Shown: piece by piece, positions 37,120 through 45,011 of the stretch
How the letters are laid out: each line of letters starts with the position of its first letter
Numbering within the stretch: position 1 is the first letter of the stretch
NCBI RefSeq assembly: GCF_024622195.1
Contig: NZ_JANKBI010000003.1
Location: forward strand, 1-64,000
Length of the DNA stretch: 64,000 nt
DNA from: Murimonas intestini
Lineage (GTDB): Bacteria > Bacillota > Clostridia > Lachnospirales > Lachnospiraceae
Reading direction: 5' to 3'
Translations under genes and position numbers: made by a program
The notes under the pieces: generated by a model
Seen by the model: only the letters and a program-made list of their open reading frames with translations
What the model was told of the DNA's origin: nothing
The model's database searches: none

Positions 37120-37257
37120 ATGAGACCAGTAAAAAGGATAAGGCAGATAAAGACTGCAAAAAAAATTATCAGTTCAGTTAAGAAACATGAGAAACAGTAC
37201 AGGATACTGGGCAGGGAAATATATAAAAAGATCAAGAGGAGAAAATTATGGCTATAA
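37120..37257 (+). CDS. Possible 45-residue basic peptide
   Basis: An ATG frame of 45 codons ends 10 bp inside the next gene. About 18 of 45 residues are Lys or Arg, in a heptad-like pattern (RPVKRIRQIKTAKKII..). No clear ribosome site precedes the ATG. It could be a short upstream frame coupled to the DUF1015 gene or simply A-rich leader sequence. I include it with low confidence. Confidence 0.2.
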   Translation: MRPVKRIRQIKTAKKIISSVKKHEKQYRILGREIYKKIKRRKLWL

Positions 37258-38483
37258 TCAGGGCGTTCCAGGGTATCAGGCCGAAAGAGGGGCTGGCAGA
37301 GCGCATTGCGGCACTGCCTTATGATGTATACAGTGAGGCGGAAGCAAGAGAAGAAGTGAAGAAGGAGCCTATGAGCTTTCTGAAAATAGACAGGGCTGAG
37401 ACTCAGTTCCCGGAAGGTACGGACCCGTATTCACCTCAGGTATATCAGAAGGCTCATGATATTTTAAAAGAAATGCTGGAGGCAGGGGAATTTTGTAAAG
37501 ACAGTTCAGCCTGCTATTACCTCTATGAGCTGACCATGGATGGACGCAGCCAGACCGGGCTTGTGGCCTGCGCTTCTATAGATGATTATCTGAACGGCGT
37601 GATAAAAAAACACGAAAATACAAGGCTGGATAAGGAACTTGACAGGATCCGCCATGTAGATATATGTAATACCCAGACAGGCCCCATTTTTCTGGCATAC
37701 AGGAAACAGGAATGCCTTCAGGAGCTCTTTGCTGAGATCAGGGAGGAAAAGGCAGTGTTCGACTTTGTGTCCCCTGACGGCATCAGGCACAGAGGCTGGA
37801 AGATCCAGGATGCGGATGATATTATTCTCATAGCAGCAGCCTTTGGAAAGGTGGATGAGATCTATATTGCCGACGGACATCACAGGGCGGCGTCTGCTGT
37901 GAAGGTGGGGCTTAGGAGGAGAGAAGAGAATCCCGGCTATACAGGAAGGGAGGAATTCAACTACTTTTTATCTGTTCTTTTCCCTGATGAGGAGCTGAAG
38001 ATCCTCAGTTATAACAGGATCGTAAAAGATTTAAACGGGCAGGATAAGTCAGGATACATGATTCGGCTTAAAGAAGTCTTTGAAGTCAGTGAGTGCGCCG
38101 GAGCAGCCGGACCAAAGGCGAAAGGGGAGCTTGGAATGTATCTGGACGGAACGTGGTATGCCCTTAAAATAAAAGAGCAGTATAAGAGCCAGGACCCTGT
38201 TGACGGGCTGGATGTATCTGTTCTTCAGAATGAGATCCTGGGGCCTGTCCTTGGAATTGAAGATCCCAAGACTGATAAAAGGATTGATTTTGTCGGGGGG
38301 ATAAGAGGCCTTGAAGAGCTGGAGCGGAGGGTGGATGCCGAAGGCGGAGCAGCCTTTGCAATGTATCCCACGTCTATAGGGGAACTCTTTGCTGTGGCAG
38401 ATGCAGGAAGGCTGATGCCGCCCAAGTCCACCTGGTTTGAGCCAAAGCTGAGAAGCGGCCTTTTTATACACAGCCTGAAATAG
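37248..38483 (+). CDS. DUF1015 family protein, possible serine kinase
   Basis: This 411-residue cytoplasmic protein belongs to DUF1015. Conserved elements are ALPYDVYS (22-29), KHENTR (121-126) and IADGHHRAASA (207-217). The DGHHR box and an upstream KHE motif recall ParB-fold free-serine kinases of the SerK/SbnI type. The gene sits directly after serC-serA, a recurrent position in Clostridia as far as I recall. I therefore infer, without proof, a role in phosphoserine or serine metabolism. RBS AAGAGGAG precedes the ATG. A strong terminator separates it from serA, so a promoter must lie in 37080-37240. Confidence 0.75.
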   Translation: MAIIRAFQGIRPKEGLAERIAALPYDVYSEAEAREEVKKEPMSFLKIDRAETQFPEGTDPYSPQVYQKAHDILKEMLEAGEFCKDSSACYYLYELTMDGRSQTGLVACASIDDYLNGVIKKHENTRLDKELDRIRHVDICNTQTGPIFLAYRKQECLQELFAEIREEKAVFDFVSPDGIRHRGWKIQDADDIILIAAAFGKVDEIYIADGHHRAASAVKVGLRRREENPGYTGREEFNYFLSVLFPDEELKILSYNRIVKDLNGQDKSGYMIRLKEVFEVSECAGAAGPKAKGELGMYLDGTWYALKIKEQYKSQDPVDGLDVSVLQNEILGPVLGIEDPKTDKRIDFVGGIRGLEELERRVDAEGGAAFAMYPTSIGELFAVADAGRLMPPKSTWFEPKLRSGLFIHSLK

Positions 38484-38584
38484 TTAGAATTTTTTATTCC
38501 TTTCAGAGGCGTTCTGTGATAGAATGTTAGTAAACTAAGCAGAATGGCAGAAGCTGTCTGCAAAATTCGACAGGAGGGTACGTT

Positions 38585-41158
38585 ATGAATGAAAAATTGT
38601 ACGATATGATGGATTGGGCGGCTATAGAAGCAGTCGTTTATTCGGAGGAGGATAATCCTCATTCGCTGCTTGGCCCCCATAGCACAGAAGAAGGAATTTT
38701 AATTCAGACTTTTATTCCCACTGCTGTAAGTGTGAACGTAGTGCTGGATAAGACAAAAGATAAGTACCCGATGGAGCTGGAAGATGAGGCAGGATTTTTT
38801 GCTGCCCTTCTGCCGGAGAGATCCATACCGGAATATACATATGAGGTGACATTTGACAACGGGGTGACAGAAGAGTTAAAAGATCCCTATTGCTTTAAAC
38901 CTCAGATTTCAGAAAAAGATACAAAAAAATTTAACAGCGGAATATGTTATGACATTTATGAAAAGCTGGGGGCCCATCCCAGGGAGGTGGATGGAGTCAA
39001 AGGTGTCAGCTTTGCCGTGTGGGCTCCGAATGCCATGCGCGTGAGCGTTGTGGGGGATTTTAATCTCTGGGACGGCCGGCGGCATCAGATGAGAAGACTG
39101 TGGGATTCGGGAATATTTGAAATATTTATTCCCGGGATAGAGGAAGGACAGCTGTACAAATATGAGATTAAAGCAAAAGGAGGGCTGACCTTCTTAAAGG
39201 CTGACCCATATGCGAATGCGGCTGAATTAAGGCCGGGAACTGCATCAGTGGTTGCAGATATAAGCGATTTCACGTGGACTGACAGCAGCTGGATGTCTGC
39301 CAGAAAGAAGCGGAATACCAAGAAGGAACCCATGAATATTTATGAGATGCATCTTGGTTCATGGAAGAGGCCCCAGGAGGAAGACAGGATATTCTGCAAT
39401 TACAGAGAACTTGCTCCCATGATAGCGGAATATGTCAAAGAGATGGGGTATACTCACATTGAACTGATGCCTGTGATGGAGCATCCTTTTGACGGTTCAT
39501 GGGGATATCAGGTGACTGGGTATTATGCTCCCACCAGCCGCTACGGCAGCCCGGAAGATTTCATGTATTTTATGAATTACATGCATGAGCAGGGGATCGG
39601 CGTTATCCTGGACTGGGTTCCGGCCCATTTTCCAAGGGATACCTTCGGCCTCTCCAATTTTGACGGCACATGTCTTTATGAGCATCAGGATCCCAGGAAA
39701 GGATCTCATCCACACTGGGGGACATTGATATATAATTACGCAAGGCCTGAGGTCAAAAATTTCCTCCTGGCAAATGCTCTGTTCTGGACAGAGAAGTACC
39801 ATGCAGATGGTATCAGGATGGATGCTGTGGCATCTATGCTCTATCTGGACTATGGAAAGAATGACGGTGAATGGGTGGCCAATATTTACGGGGGAAATGA
39901 AAATCTCGATGCAGTTGAATTTTTCCATCATCTGAATTCCATATTCAAGAAAAGATATCCTGATGCGCTTATGATAGCCGAAGAATCAACAGCGTGGCCG
40001 AAGGTCACTACTCCTGTGGAGGAGGACGGCCTGGGCTTTGACTATAAGTGGAACATGGGCTGGATGAATGATTTTATTAATTACATGCGCCTTGACCCGC
40101 TTTTCAGAGGCGGCCATCACGGAGAACTCATTTTCAGTATGATATATGCGTACAGTGAAGATTTTATTCTTACCCTGTCTCATGACGAGGTGGTCCATGG
40201 AAAGGGATCCATGATCGGAAAGATGCCGGGAGACAGAGAGCAGCAGTTTGCCAATCTGAGGGCAGCCTACGGATACATGATGGCGCACCCGGGCAAGAAG
40301 CTTCTGTTTATGGGACAAGACTTTGCACAGTACTCTGAATGGTCTGAAGAAAAAGAACTGGAATGGGATATGCTGGAGAATGAGGAACATAAAAAGATGC
40401 AGGATTATGTAAAGGCCCTGAATACTTTTTACAGAGAGCATCCTGCCCTTTACCAGCTTGACTATGATCCTAAAGGCTTTGAGTGGATAAACAATATATC
40501 AGCGGATGAAAATATGCTTGTATTCACCAGGAATACAAGGAAGCGGGAGGAAATGCTTCTCATTGTGTGTAATTTCTCACCGCTCGTCTATGAGAATCAT
40601 AAGATTGGTGTTCCGTATCCAGGCAAGTATAAAGAGATCTTTAACAGTGACAGAAAAGAGTTCGGGGGCAGCGGAGAGGTGAATCCGAGGCTGAAGCAGT
40701 CAAAGAAAGACGAATGCGATGACAGGCCGAATTCTATTACCATAAAAGTGCCGCCTATGGGAATTGCAATATTCTCTTACACAAAGGCAGATAAAAAAGT
40801 TTCCAGCAATAATACAGCAAAAGCAGGGAAAACTGTAAAAAAAGGGACAGCAGGCGGCAAAGCAGCAGCCGGAAAAAAGAATTTAAAGGATGAACTGGCT
40901 GCCAAATTCCAGGAAGCTCAGGCAGAGGCTGAAAAGCAGCTGGAAGAGGGACTCAGACAGATAACAGCCAAAGCAGAACCTGCTGCAGAAAAGGCAGTGG
41001 AAGCAGTTAAGAAAGAAACGGCAAAGGTGGAGGCAGTAGTCAAGAAAGCAGCGCCTGTTGCAGAAAAGGCGGCAGAAGCGGTTAAAAAAGAAGTCCAGAA
41101 GGCAGCGCCTGCTGCAGATGCAAAAGTACAGAAGGGTAGAAAAAGAAGTAAGAAATAA
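38585..41158 (+). CDS. glgB: 1,4-alpha-glucan branching enzyme with basic tail
   Basis: This 857-residue GH13 enzyme makes alpha-1,6 branches in glycogen. An N-terminal region and CBM48 (~130-235) precede the barrel: nucleophile D413 in DGIRMDAVASMLY, acid/base E466 in IAEEST, and D534 in LSHDEVVHG. A C-terminal beta domain ends near SYTKA (~735). Residues ~735-857 form an unusual tail rich in Lys and Ala with repeats of the type AAEKAVEAVKKE and VKKAAPVAEKAAEA, like histone H1 or bacterial HU tails. GACAGGAGGG precedes the ATG. The stop overlaps the mscS start by one base (TAATG). Other glg genes are not adjacent. Confidence 0.93.
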   Translation: MNEKLYDMMDWAAIEAVVYSEEDNPHSLLGPHSTEEGILIQTFIPTAVSVNVVLDKTKDKYPMELEDEAGFFAALLPERSIPEYTYEVTFDNGVTEELKDPYCFKPQISEKDTKKFNSGICYDIYEKLGAHPREVDGVKGVSFAVWAPNAMRVSVVGDFNLWDGRRHQMRRLWDSGIFEIFIPGIEEGQLYKYEIKAKGGLTFLKADPYANAAELRPGTASVVADISDFTWTDSSWMSARKKRNTKKEPMNIYEMHLGSWKRPQEEDRIFCNYRELAPMIAEYVKEMGYTHIELMPVMEHPFDGSWGYQVTGYYAPTSRYGSPEDFMYFMNYMHEQGIGVILDWVPAHFPRDTFGLSNFDGTCLYEHQDPRKGSHPHWGTLIYNYARPEVKNFLLANALFWTEKYHADGIRMDAVASMLYLDYGKNDGEWVANIYGGNENLDAVEFFHHLNSIFKKRYPDALMIAEESTAWPKVTTPVEEDGLGFDYKWNMGWMNDFINYMRLDPLFRGGHHGELIFSMIYAYSEDFILTLSHDEVVHGKGSMIGKMPGDREQQFANLRAAYGYMMAHPGKKLLFMGQDFAQYSEWSEEKELEWDMLENEEHKKMQDYVKALNTFYREHPALYQLDYDPKGFEWINNISADENMLVFTRNTRKREEMLLIVCNFSPLVYENHKIGVPYPGKYKEIFNSDRKEFGGSGEVNPRLKQSKKDECDDRPNSITIKVPPMGIAIFSYTKADKKVSSNNTAKAGKTVKKGTAGGKAAAGKKNLKDELAAKFQEAQAEAEKQLEEGLRQITAKAEPAAEKAVEAVKKETAKVEAVVKKAAPVAEKAAEAVKKEVQKAAPAADAKVQKGRKRSKK

Positions 41159-42054
41159 TGAAAGAACATATGACAGAATTAACGCAGAATGTGGCTGAGA
41201 TGGTGGCAGAACCTGAGAAAAAGGTGAATGAGCTGCTGAACTATTTTCAGGACAGGCTTCCGGGCATGATAGACTTGCTGATAAAAATAGCACTTGTTCT
41301 GGCAGTATTTTTCATTGGCAAGAAGGTCATTAACTGGCTGCTCAGAATGATAAAGCGTTCGTTTACAAGGGCTGGCCTGGAGGAAGGCTCCATTCATTTT
41401 CTGCTCTCCCTGATCAAGGCGCTGATGTATGTGATACTTGTATCCAGCCTTGCCACTTATCTGGGGGTGAAGGAGGCATCAATTGCAGCGCTGCTGGGCT
41501 CCATGGGAGTCGGCATTGTACTGGCGCTGAAGGAATCCCTGTCTAATCTGGCAGGCGGAGTGATCCTCCTTCTGATGAAGCCATTTGTGGTAGGCGATTA
41601 TATCAGAGAGGATGGCCATGGCAATGAAGGGACTGTCCACAGCATTGATCTGTTTTACACAAAGCTGATCACTCCTGATAATCAGGTAGTAAGCCTGCCA
41701 AACGGCATCCTCTCAAATACAAGCATGACGAATGTGACGAAGCAGGATAAGAGGCAGCTGAGGCTGACGGTGGGGATATCATATGACGCGGATATTAAAG
41801 AGGCTAAAGCAGTTTTGGAAGAAATACTGCGGACAGACGAAAAGGTTATGCAGAATGAGCCGGTGGATGTATTTGTGGATGAACTCGCTGAGAGCAGTGT
41901 CCAGATAGGATTCAGGGCATGGCTTGCCCCGGAGGATTACTGGCCGGCAAAATGGAGAATTACAGAGACTGTTAAATATGCATTTGATGCAAAGGGGATA
42001 AGTATTCCCTATAAGCAGATAGATGTCCATGTGGCATCAGAAAATACTAAATGA
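41158..42054 (+). CDS. Small-conductance mechanosensitive channel (MscS family)
   Basis: This 298-residue membrane protein has an amphipathic start, helices at about 40-60, 83-104 and 107-135, and the pore-lining TM3 region LGSMGVGIVLALKESLSNLAGGVILLLMKPFVVGDYI characteristic of MscS. A beta domain (EGTVHSIDLFYTKLITPDNQVVSLPNG) and alpha-beta C-terminal domain follow. It would release solutes on hypo-osmotic shock. It starts within the glgB stop codon, so it is translationally coupled to glycogen synthesis, an odd pairing. Confidence 0.93.
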   Translation: MKEHMTELTQNVAEMVAEPEKKVNELLNYFQDRLPGMIDLLIKIALVLAVFFIGKKVINWLLRMIKRSFTRAGLEEGSIHFLLSLIKALMYVILVSSLATYLGVKEASIAALLGSMGVGIVLALKESLSNLAGGVILLLMKPFVVGDYIREDGHGNEGTVHSIDLFYTKLITPDNQVVSLPNGILSNTSMTNVTKQDKRQLRLTVGISYDADIKEAKAVLEEILRTDEKVMQNEPVDVFVDELAESSVQIGFRAWLAPEDYWPAKWRITETVKYAFDAKGISIPYKQIDVHVASENTK

Positions 42055-42073
42055 GAAAGCAGGTGAACTACAG

Positions 42074-42457
42074 GTGGAGGGACAAAAGGAACAGCACATC
42101 CACACCCATATAAGGGAGGATGGGACTGTGTATGAACACGTCCATACCCATGAGGATGGAAATGGACAGACGGAACACTCTCACAATCATACCCATACCC
42201 ATGAGAACACGAAGGCTGTAATAAACCGGCTTTCAAGAGCGATCGGACATCTGGAATCAATTAAGAGGATGGTGGAGAATGGAAGGGACTGCAGTGAAGT
42301 TCTGATCCAGCTTTCAGCAGTGAAAGCAGCGATCAATAATACAGGAAAAGTGATACTTCATGACCATATCCAGCATTGTCTTGTGGAGGCGGTGGAAACC
42401 GGCGATACGCAGACGATAGAAGAGCTGAATAAAGCAATAGACCGGTTTATTAAATAG
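42074..42457 (+). CDS. CsoR/FrmR-type metal-sensing repressor with His-rich arm
   Basis: This is a DUF156-family repressor. The core (AVINRLSRAIGHLESIKRMVENGRDCSEVLIQLSAVKAAINNTGK) carries the Cys..His..Cys metal site with C-x24-H-x3-C spacing, as in copper CsoR proteins. An N-terminal arm of ~45 residues contains many His (HIHTHIRED, EHVHTHED, EHSHNHTHTHE), suggesting extra Ni, Zn or Cu binding. GTG 42074 has AGGTGA upstream and avoids the 32-bp overlap with mscS that ATG 42023 would cause. It is likely the autoregulator of a metal-efflux or stress gene; none is adjacent, so the regulated gene may be the Sir2-like gene or lie elsewhere. Confidence 0.85.
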   Translation: MEGQKEQHIHTHIREDGTVYEHVHTHEDGNGQTEHSHNHTHTHENTKAVINRLSRAIGHLESIKRMVENGRDCSEVLIQLSAVKAAINNTGKVILHDHIQHCLVEAVETGDTQTIEELNKAIDRFIK

Positions 42458-42523
42458 AGGGACGGGATGAGGCAATAGGTATGCATACGTTGGGAGTGGG
42501 TTAAAAATCAGGAGGAGCAGCGT

Positions 42524-43273
42524 ATGAAACTGGAATATTTAAAAAAAGCAATTCAGAATTCGAGACATTTGGTTTGCCTGGCAGGAATGGAGATGCTGAG
42601 GGAACAAGGATATTCTTATTACAAGGATGATGACCAGCTATACGAGACTGAACGGAAATACGGATATTCCCCGGAGGAGCTATATAATGTACATTGTTTC
42701 AATACCAGGCCGGAGCTGTTTTATGATTATTACAAAAATGAAGTCCTCAGCCAGGATATAATCCCTGGGCCGGGAAATGAGGCGCTTGCCAGGCTGGAAA
42801 GCCAGGGCTATGTAAAATGTATTATAACGAAAGGAATCCACAATGTCCTGCAGGCAGCAGGCTGCAGGAATGTGATCAATCTCCATGGAAATATCTATGA
42901 AAATAATCACTGCCCCAGGTGCGGGAAGATCTTTCCTGTAGAGTACTTAAAGAATGCAGAAAAGATCCCTCTTTGCGATAAGTGCAATATTCCCATCCAT
43001 CCGGGCGGAATCCTGCATGGTGAGATGGTAGATATCCATCTTATGAGCACGGCTGCTGACGAGGTCTCCAAAGCGGATGTTCTGCTTGTGCTCGGTATGG
43101 ACTTCTCGGCCAGCCTCTGCAGGGAAATACTTCCATACTTCCGAGGCCAGAAGCTTATTCTGATAAACAGGAAGGAACATTATTCTGACAATGTGGCCGA
43201 TCTTGTATATCATGAACCTGTGGAAGAAGTGATGCCGCTGGTAGTGAGCGGCCTTGAGGCCAGATGCGGCTGA
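42524..43273 (+). CDS. Degenerate Sir2 (sirtuin) family protein
   Basis: This is a 249-residue Sir2-fold protein. Preserved are the catalytic-type HG pair (H121 in NLHGNIYE), a Cys4 zinc ribbon (C130, C133, C151, C154) and the late HPGGILHGE and LVLGMDFSAS segments. The first NAD motif GAGxS..IPDFR is replaced by LAGMEMLREQGYSYYKDD, and TQNID by TKGIH. NAD-dependent deacylation is therefore uncertain; the fold may bind another nucleotide or act as a different NAD-consuming enzyme. RBS CAGGAGGAG precedes the ATG. It follows the CsoR-type gene by 66 bp and may be in its operon. Confidence 0.8.
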   Translation: MKLEYLKKAIQNSRHLVCLAGMEMLREQGYSYYKDDDQLYETERKYGYSPEELYNVHCFNTRPELFYDYYKNEVLSQDIIPGPGNEALARLESQGYVKCIITKGIHNVLQAAGCRNVINLHGNIYENNHCPRCGKIFPVEYLKNAEKIPLCDKCNIPIHPGGILHGEMVDIHLMSTAADEVSKADVLLVLGMDFSASLCREILPYFRGQKLILINRKEHYSDNVADLVYHEPVEEVMPLVVSGLEARCG

Positions 43274-43295
43274 TCGGCTGCACTTCAGCGAAGGG

Positions 43296-43335
43296 GCAGG
43301 CAGTGTACTTATTCAGGTATGCTGCCTGCTTTGCA
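43296..43335 (+). terminator. Hairpin after the Sir2-like gene
   Basis: GCAGGCAGTGTAC (43296-43308) pairs along 13 bp with GTATGCTGCCTGC (43317-43329), two pairs being G-T. Only a short TTT follows, so termination strength is uncertain. Confidence 0.55.
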
Positions 43336-43407
43336 GTATACAGAACAGTATGCTTTGAGACAGATAACGGCCGGCAATAATTATTTTAATTTTTTTATCA
43401 TTTCCAC

Positions 43408-43436
43408 TTGACATATACTGATTTGTGTATTATTAT
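43408..43436 (+). promoter_or_regulatory. Promoter of the cold-shock gene
   Basis: TTGACA (43408-43413) and TATTAT (43431-43436), spaced 17 bp, give a leader of about 120 nt before the csp start. Confidence 0.8.
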
Positions 43437-43465
43437 ATAGAAGTATTCCTAATAAAGTTTTGATT

Positions 43466-43522
43466 CACACATTTTTGTAAGTCATTATTCTATTAATAGC
43501 TTACGAAAGTGTGTGATTTTTT
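43466..43522 (+). promoter_or_regulatory. Terminator-like hairpin in the csp leader
   Basis: CACACATTTTTGTAAG (43466-43481) pairs over all 16 positions (two G-T) with CTTACGAAAGTGTGTG (43500-43515), followed by A and six T. It lies after the csp promoter and before its ribosome site, so csp expression needs readthrough or melting. Alternatively it ends an ~80-nt small RNA. Confidence 0.7.
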
Positions 43523-43564
43523 ATTTTGTGGAAATATAATATTATAATTCAGGAGGTATCTTTC

Positions 43565-43768
43565 ATGAACGAAGGTACAGTAAAATGGTTTAACTCAACA
43601 AAAGGTTTTGGTTTTATTACAAATGATTCCGACGGAGAAGATGTATTTGTACACTTTTCAGGAATTGTTAATGATGGTTACAAATCTTTAGACGAAGGAC
43701 AGAAAGTAACATTTGAAATCACTAGAGGAGCCCGTGGTCTTCAGGCAACTGATGTCCGTGGATTATAA
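43565..43768 (+). CDS. Cold-shock protein, CspA family
   Basis: This 67-residue single cold-shock domain has RNP-1 KGFGFI and RNP-2 VFVHF motifs (residues ~13-31), with typical length and acidic character. It binds single-stranded RNA or DNA as a chaperone. The chosen ATG follows CAGGAGG; an upstream in-frame ATG at 43526 lacks one. Its leader contains a strong terminator-like hairpin (43466-43522), implying control at transcription elongation. Confidence 0.95.
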   Translation: MNEGTVKWFNSTKGFGFITNDSDGEDVFVHFSGIVNDGYKSLDEGQKVTFEITRGARGLQATDVRGL

Positions 43769-43794
43769 TCCTTTATAAAATATTTTTAAATGTA

Positions 43795-43845
43795 AGAGCT
43801 GCAGTTCAAGGCTGGTGATACAGTCTTGGGCTGCGGCTCTTTTTA
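43795..43845 (+). terminator. Intrinsic terminator after csp
   Basis: AGAGCTGCAG..CAAGGCTG pairs with CAGTCTTG..CTGCGGCTCT (mismatches in the middle), followed by TTTTT. Confidence 0.85.
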
Positions 43846-43876
43846 ATTTCATGGAAAAGCTTTTCCCTATGAAATT
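43845..43876 (+). repeat. Nested palindromic hairpin
   Basis: AATTTCAT (43845-43852) and ATGAAATT (43869-43876) enclose a perfect 14-bp palindrome GGAAAAGCTTTTCC (43853-43866). It sits between the csp terminator and the next promoter region. The remaining ~160 bp before the lipoprotein gene shows only AT-rich promoter-like sequence. Confidence 0.5.
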
Positions 43877-44038
43877 AAACCCTTCGTGGGGAACTGTGAA
43901 GAAGTACTAAATGATTATATTTTGAGATGCTGGAAATGTGGTAAAATAGAATAGAAGATATGTGTATGACACAAAGCGTACTGATGACAGGAATTATGAC
44001 CATATACTATTATGTTGGACAATGAGGGGGAGAAAATC

Positions 44039-44641
44039 ATGAGAAAGCATTTAATTATATTATGCCTTAGCGCCTTGGTTTTATCAGGCTGTGCGTCCGC
44101 CACAGATGATAGTTGTTTTTTGGATAATTATGTTGCTTATGAGAACGAAAGTATTTTACCCGGCAAAATGAAATGGTTTATTTCACAGGATGAAGTCATT
44201 GACCAGATGAAATTAGGGGAGGATGTCAGGGAAAGAGATGATGGCCAGCTAGTGGCTGATAATCTCAGCATCCCTGATGTTAACCAGGATGATGAGAAGC
44301 ATGTAAGATTTTATTTTGAAAATGGCCGGTTTGTTTCATGGGAGATATTTATTCTGACAAAATCAGATGCAAGATGCGAAGCTTTGTTTACCGGCATTAT
44401 TGAATGGGGTAAGAAAAACCTTCCGGAACCGCAGGTAAACACAGCATTATGGGATGAAAGTACAGATTACATTTTAGGACAATACAGGGAAGATGAAAAT
44501 GTCAGCTTTATTTGGAACGCAGAAGATATGAGCTACCTTCGGATCGATATGACCGTTCAGGCAGAATACCTGGACGATGTTTACAATATTATAAATCTGT
44601 CGGGCAGCGCCCCAAGAGAGGTGCCTGAAGGTAAACAGTAA
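44039..44641 (+). CDS. Putative lipoprotein of unknown function
   Basis: This is a 200-residue protein with a lipoprotein signal (MRKHLIILCLSALVLSGCASA; lipobox LSGC, Cys at residue 18). The mature part is acidic with no recognised domain; it includes KMKWFISQDEVIDQMKLGED and ends SGSAPREVPEGKQ. The chosen ATG has GAGGGGGAGA upstream, which beats the longer frame from 44012. It is monocistronic between its own terminator and an AT-rich leader. Confidence 0.8.
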   Translation: MRKHLIILCLSALVLSGCASATDDSCFLDNYVAYENESILPGKMKWFISQDEVIDQMKLGEDVRERDDGQLVADNLSIPDVNQDDEKHVRFYFENGRFVSWEIFILTKSDARCEALFTGIIEWGKKNLPEPQVNTALWDESTDYILGQYREDENVSFIWNAEDMSYLRIDMTVQAEYLDDVYNIINLSGSAPREVPEGKQ

Positions 44642-44674
44642 AGCGCCAACCCTGCATTTTACAGGGCTGGCGCT
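44642..44674. terminator. Bidirectional terminator between lipoprotein and tRNA genes
   Basis: AGCGCCA-A-CCCTG pairs with CAGGG-C-TGGCGCT, one mismatch. Downstream on the plus strand is only an AT-rich stretch; it may act on both converging transcripts. Confidence 0.65.
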
Positions 44675-44685
44675 ATATATTTCAA

Positions 44686-44758
44686 AGCTGAAAATGGGAC
44701 TCGAACCCACGACCCCTTCATTACGAGTGAAGTGCTCTACCAACTGAGCTATTTCAGC
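44686..44758 (-). tRNA. tRNA-Thr (anticodon CGU)
   Basis: The 73-nt minus-strand cloverleaf has acceptor GCTGAAA/TTTCAGC, D arm with AGTTGGTAGA, and anticodon stem TTCA/TGAA around loop CTCGTAA. The T arm is GTGGG-TTCGAGT-CCCAT. Anticodon CGT reads ACG. The CCA end is not encoded. Confidence 0.95.
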
Positions 44759-44788
44759 TTACATACGGTAAATATTACCGACCTTAGT

Positions 44789-44817
44789 ATTATATATAGT
44801 TTTATAAAATTTTGCAA
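44789..44817 (-). promoter_or_regulatory. Promoter of tRNA-Thr
   Basis: On the minus strand TTGCAA (44817-44812) and TATAAT (44794-44789) are 17 bp apart, about 30 bp upstream of the tRNA 5' end. Confidence 0.75.
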
Positions 44818-44896
44818 GTGTTTTTTTGTGTTACTATTCGATTATTGATGATAACGGTAGAATACAGGGAGATTGATAAAAAATTCTCAATTGTTG

Positions 44897-44925
44897 TTGT
44901 GCTTATGACTAATATAAGCTATAAT
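44897..44925 (+). promoter_or_regulatory. Promoter of the hydrogenase operon
   Basis: TTGTGC (44897-44902) and TATAAT (44920-44925) are 17 bp apart, 86 bp upstream of the first gene. A canonical Rex operator is not evident nearby. Confidence 0.6.
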
Positions 44926-45011
44926 TAAACTACATATGTGTGCAAAAGCGCAAGAATGATTAAGGTTTTGGCACAAAAACAAGAAAAAATATATAAAATG
45001 GAGGTAAACAG

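Noticed and set aside
40883..41293. Minus-strand Leu/Phe/Cys-rich frames opposite the glgB tail
   Set aside because: They are the antisense shadow of a Lys/Ala-rich repeat and have no ribosome sites.
44897..44960. Rex operator upstream of the hydrogenase operon
   Set aside because: TTGTTGTTGTGC shows only a partial half-site; the TTGTTAA-N4-TTAACAA dyad is absent.
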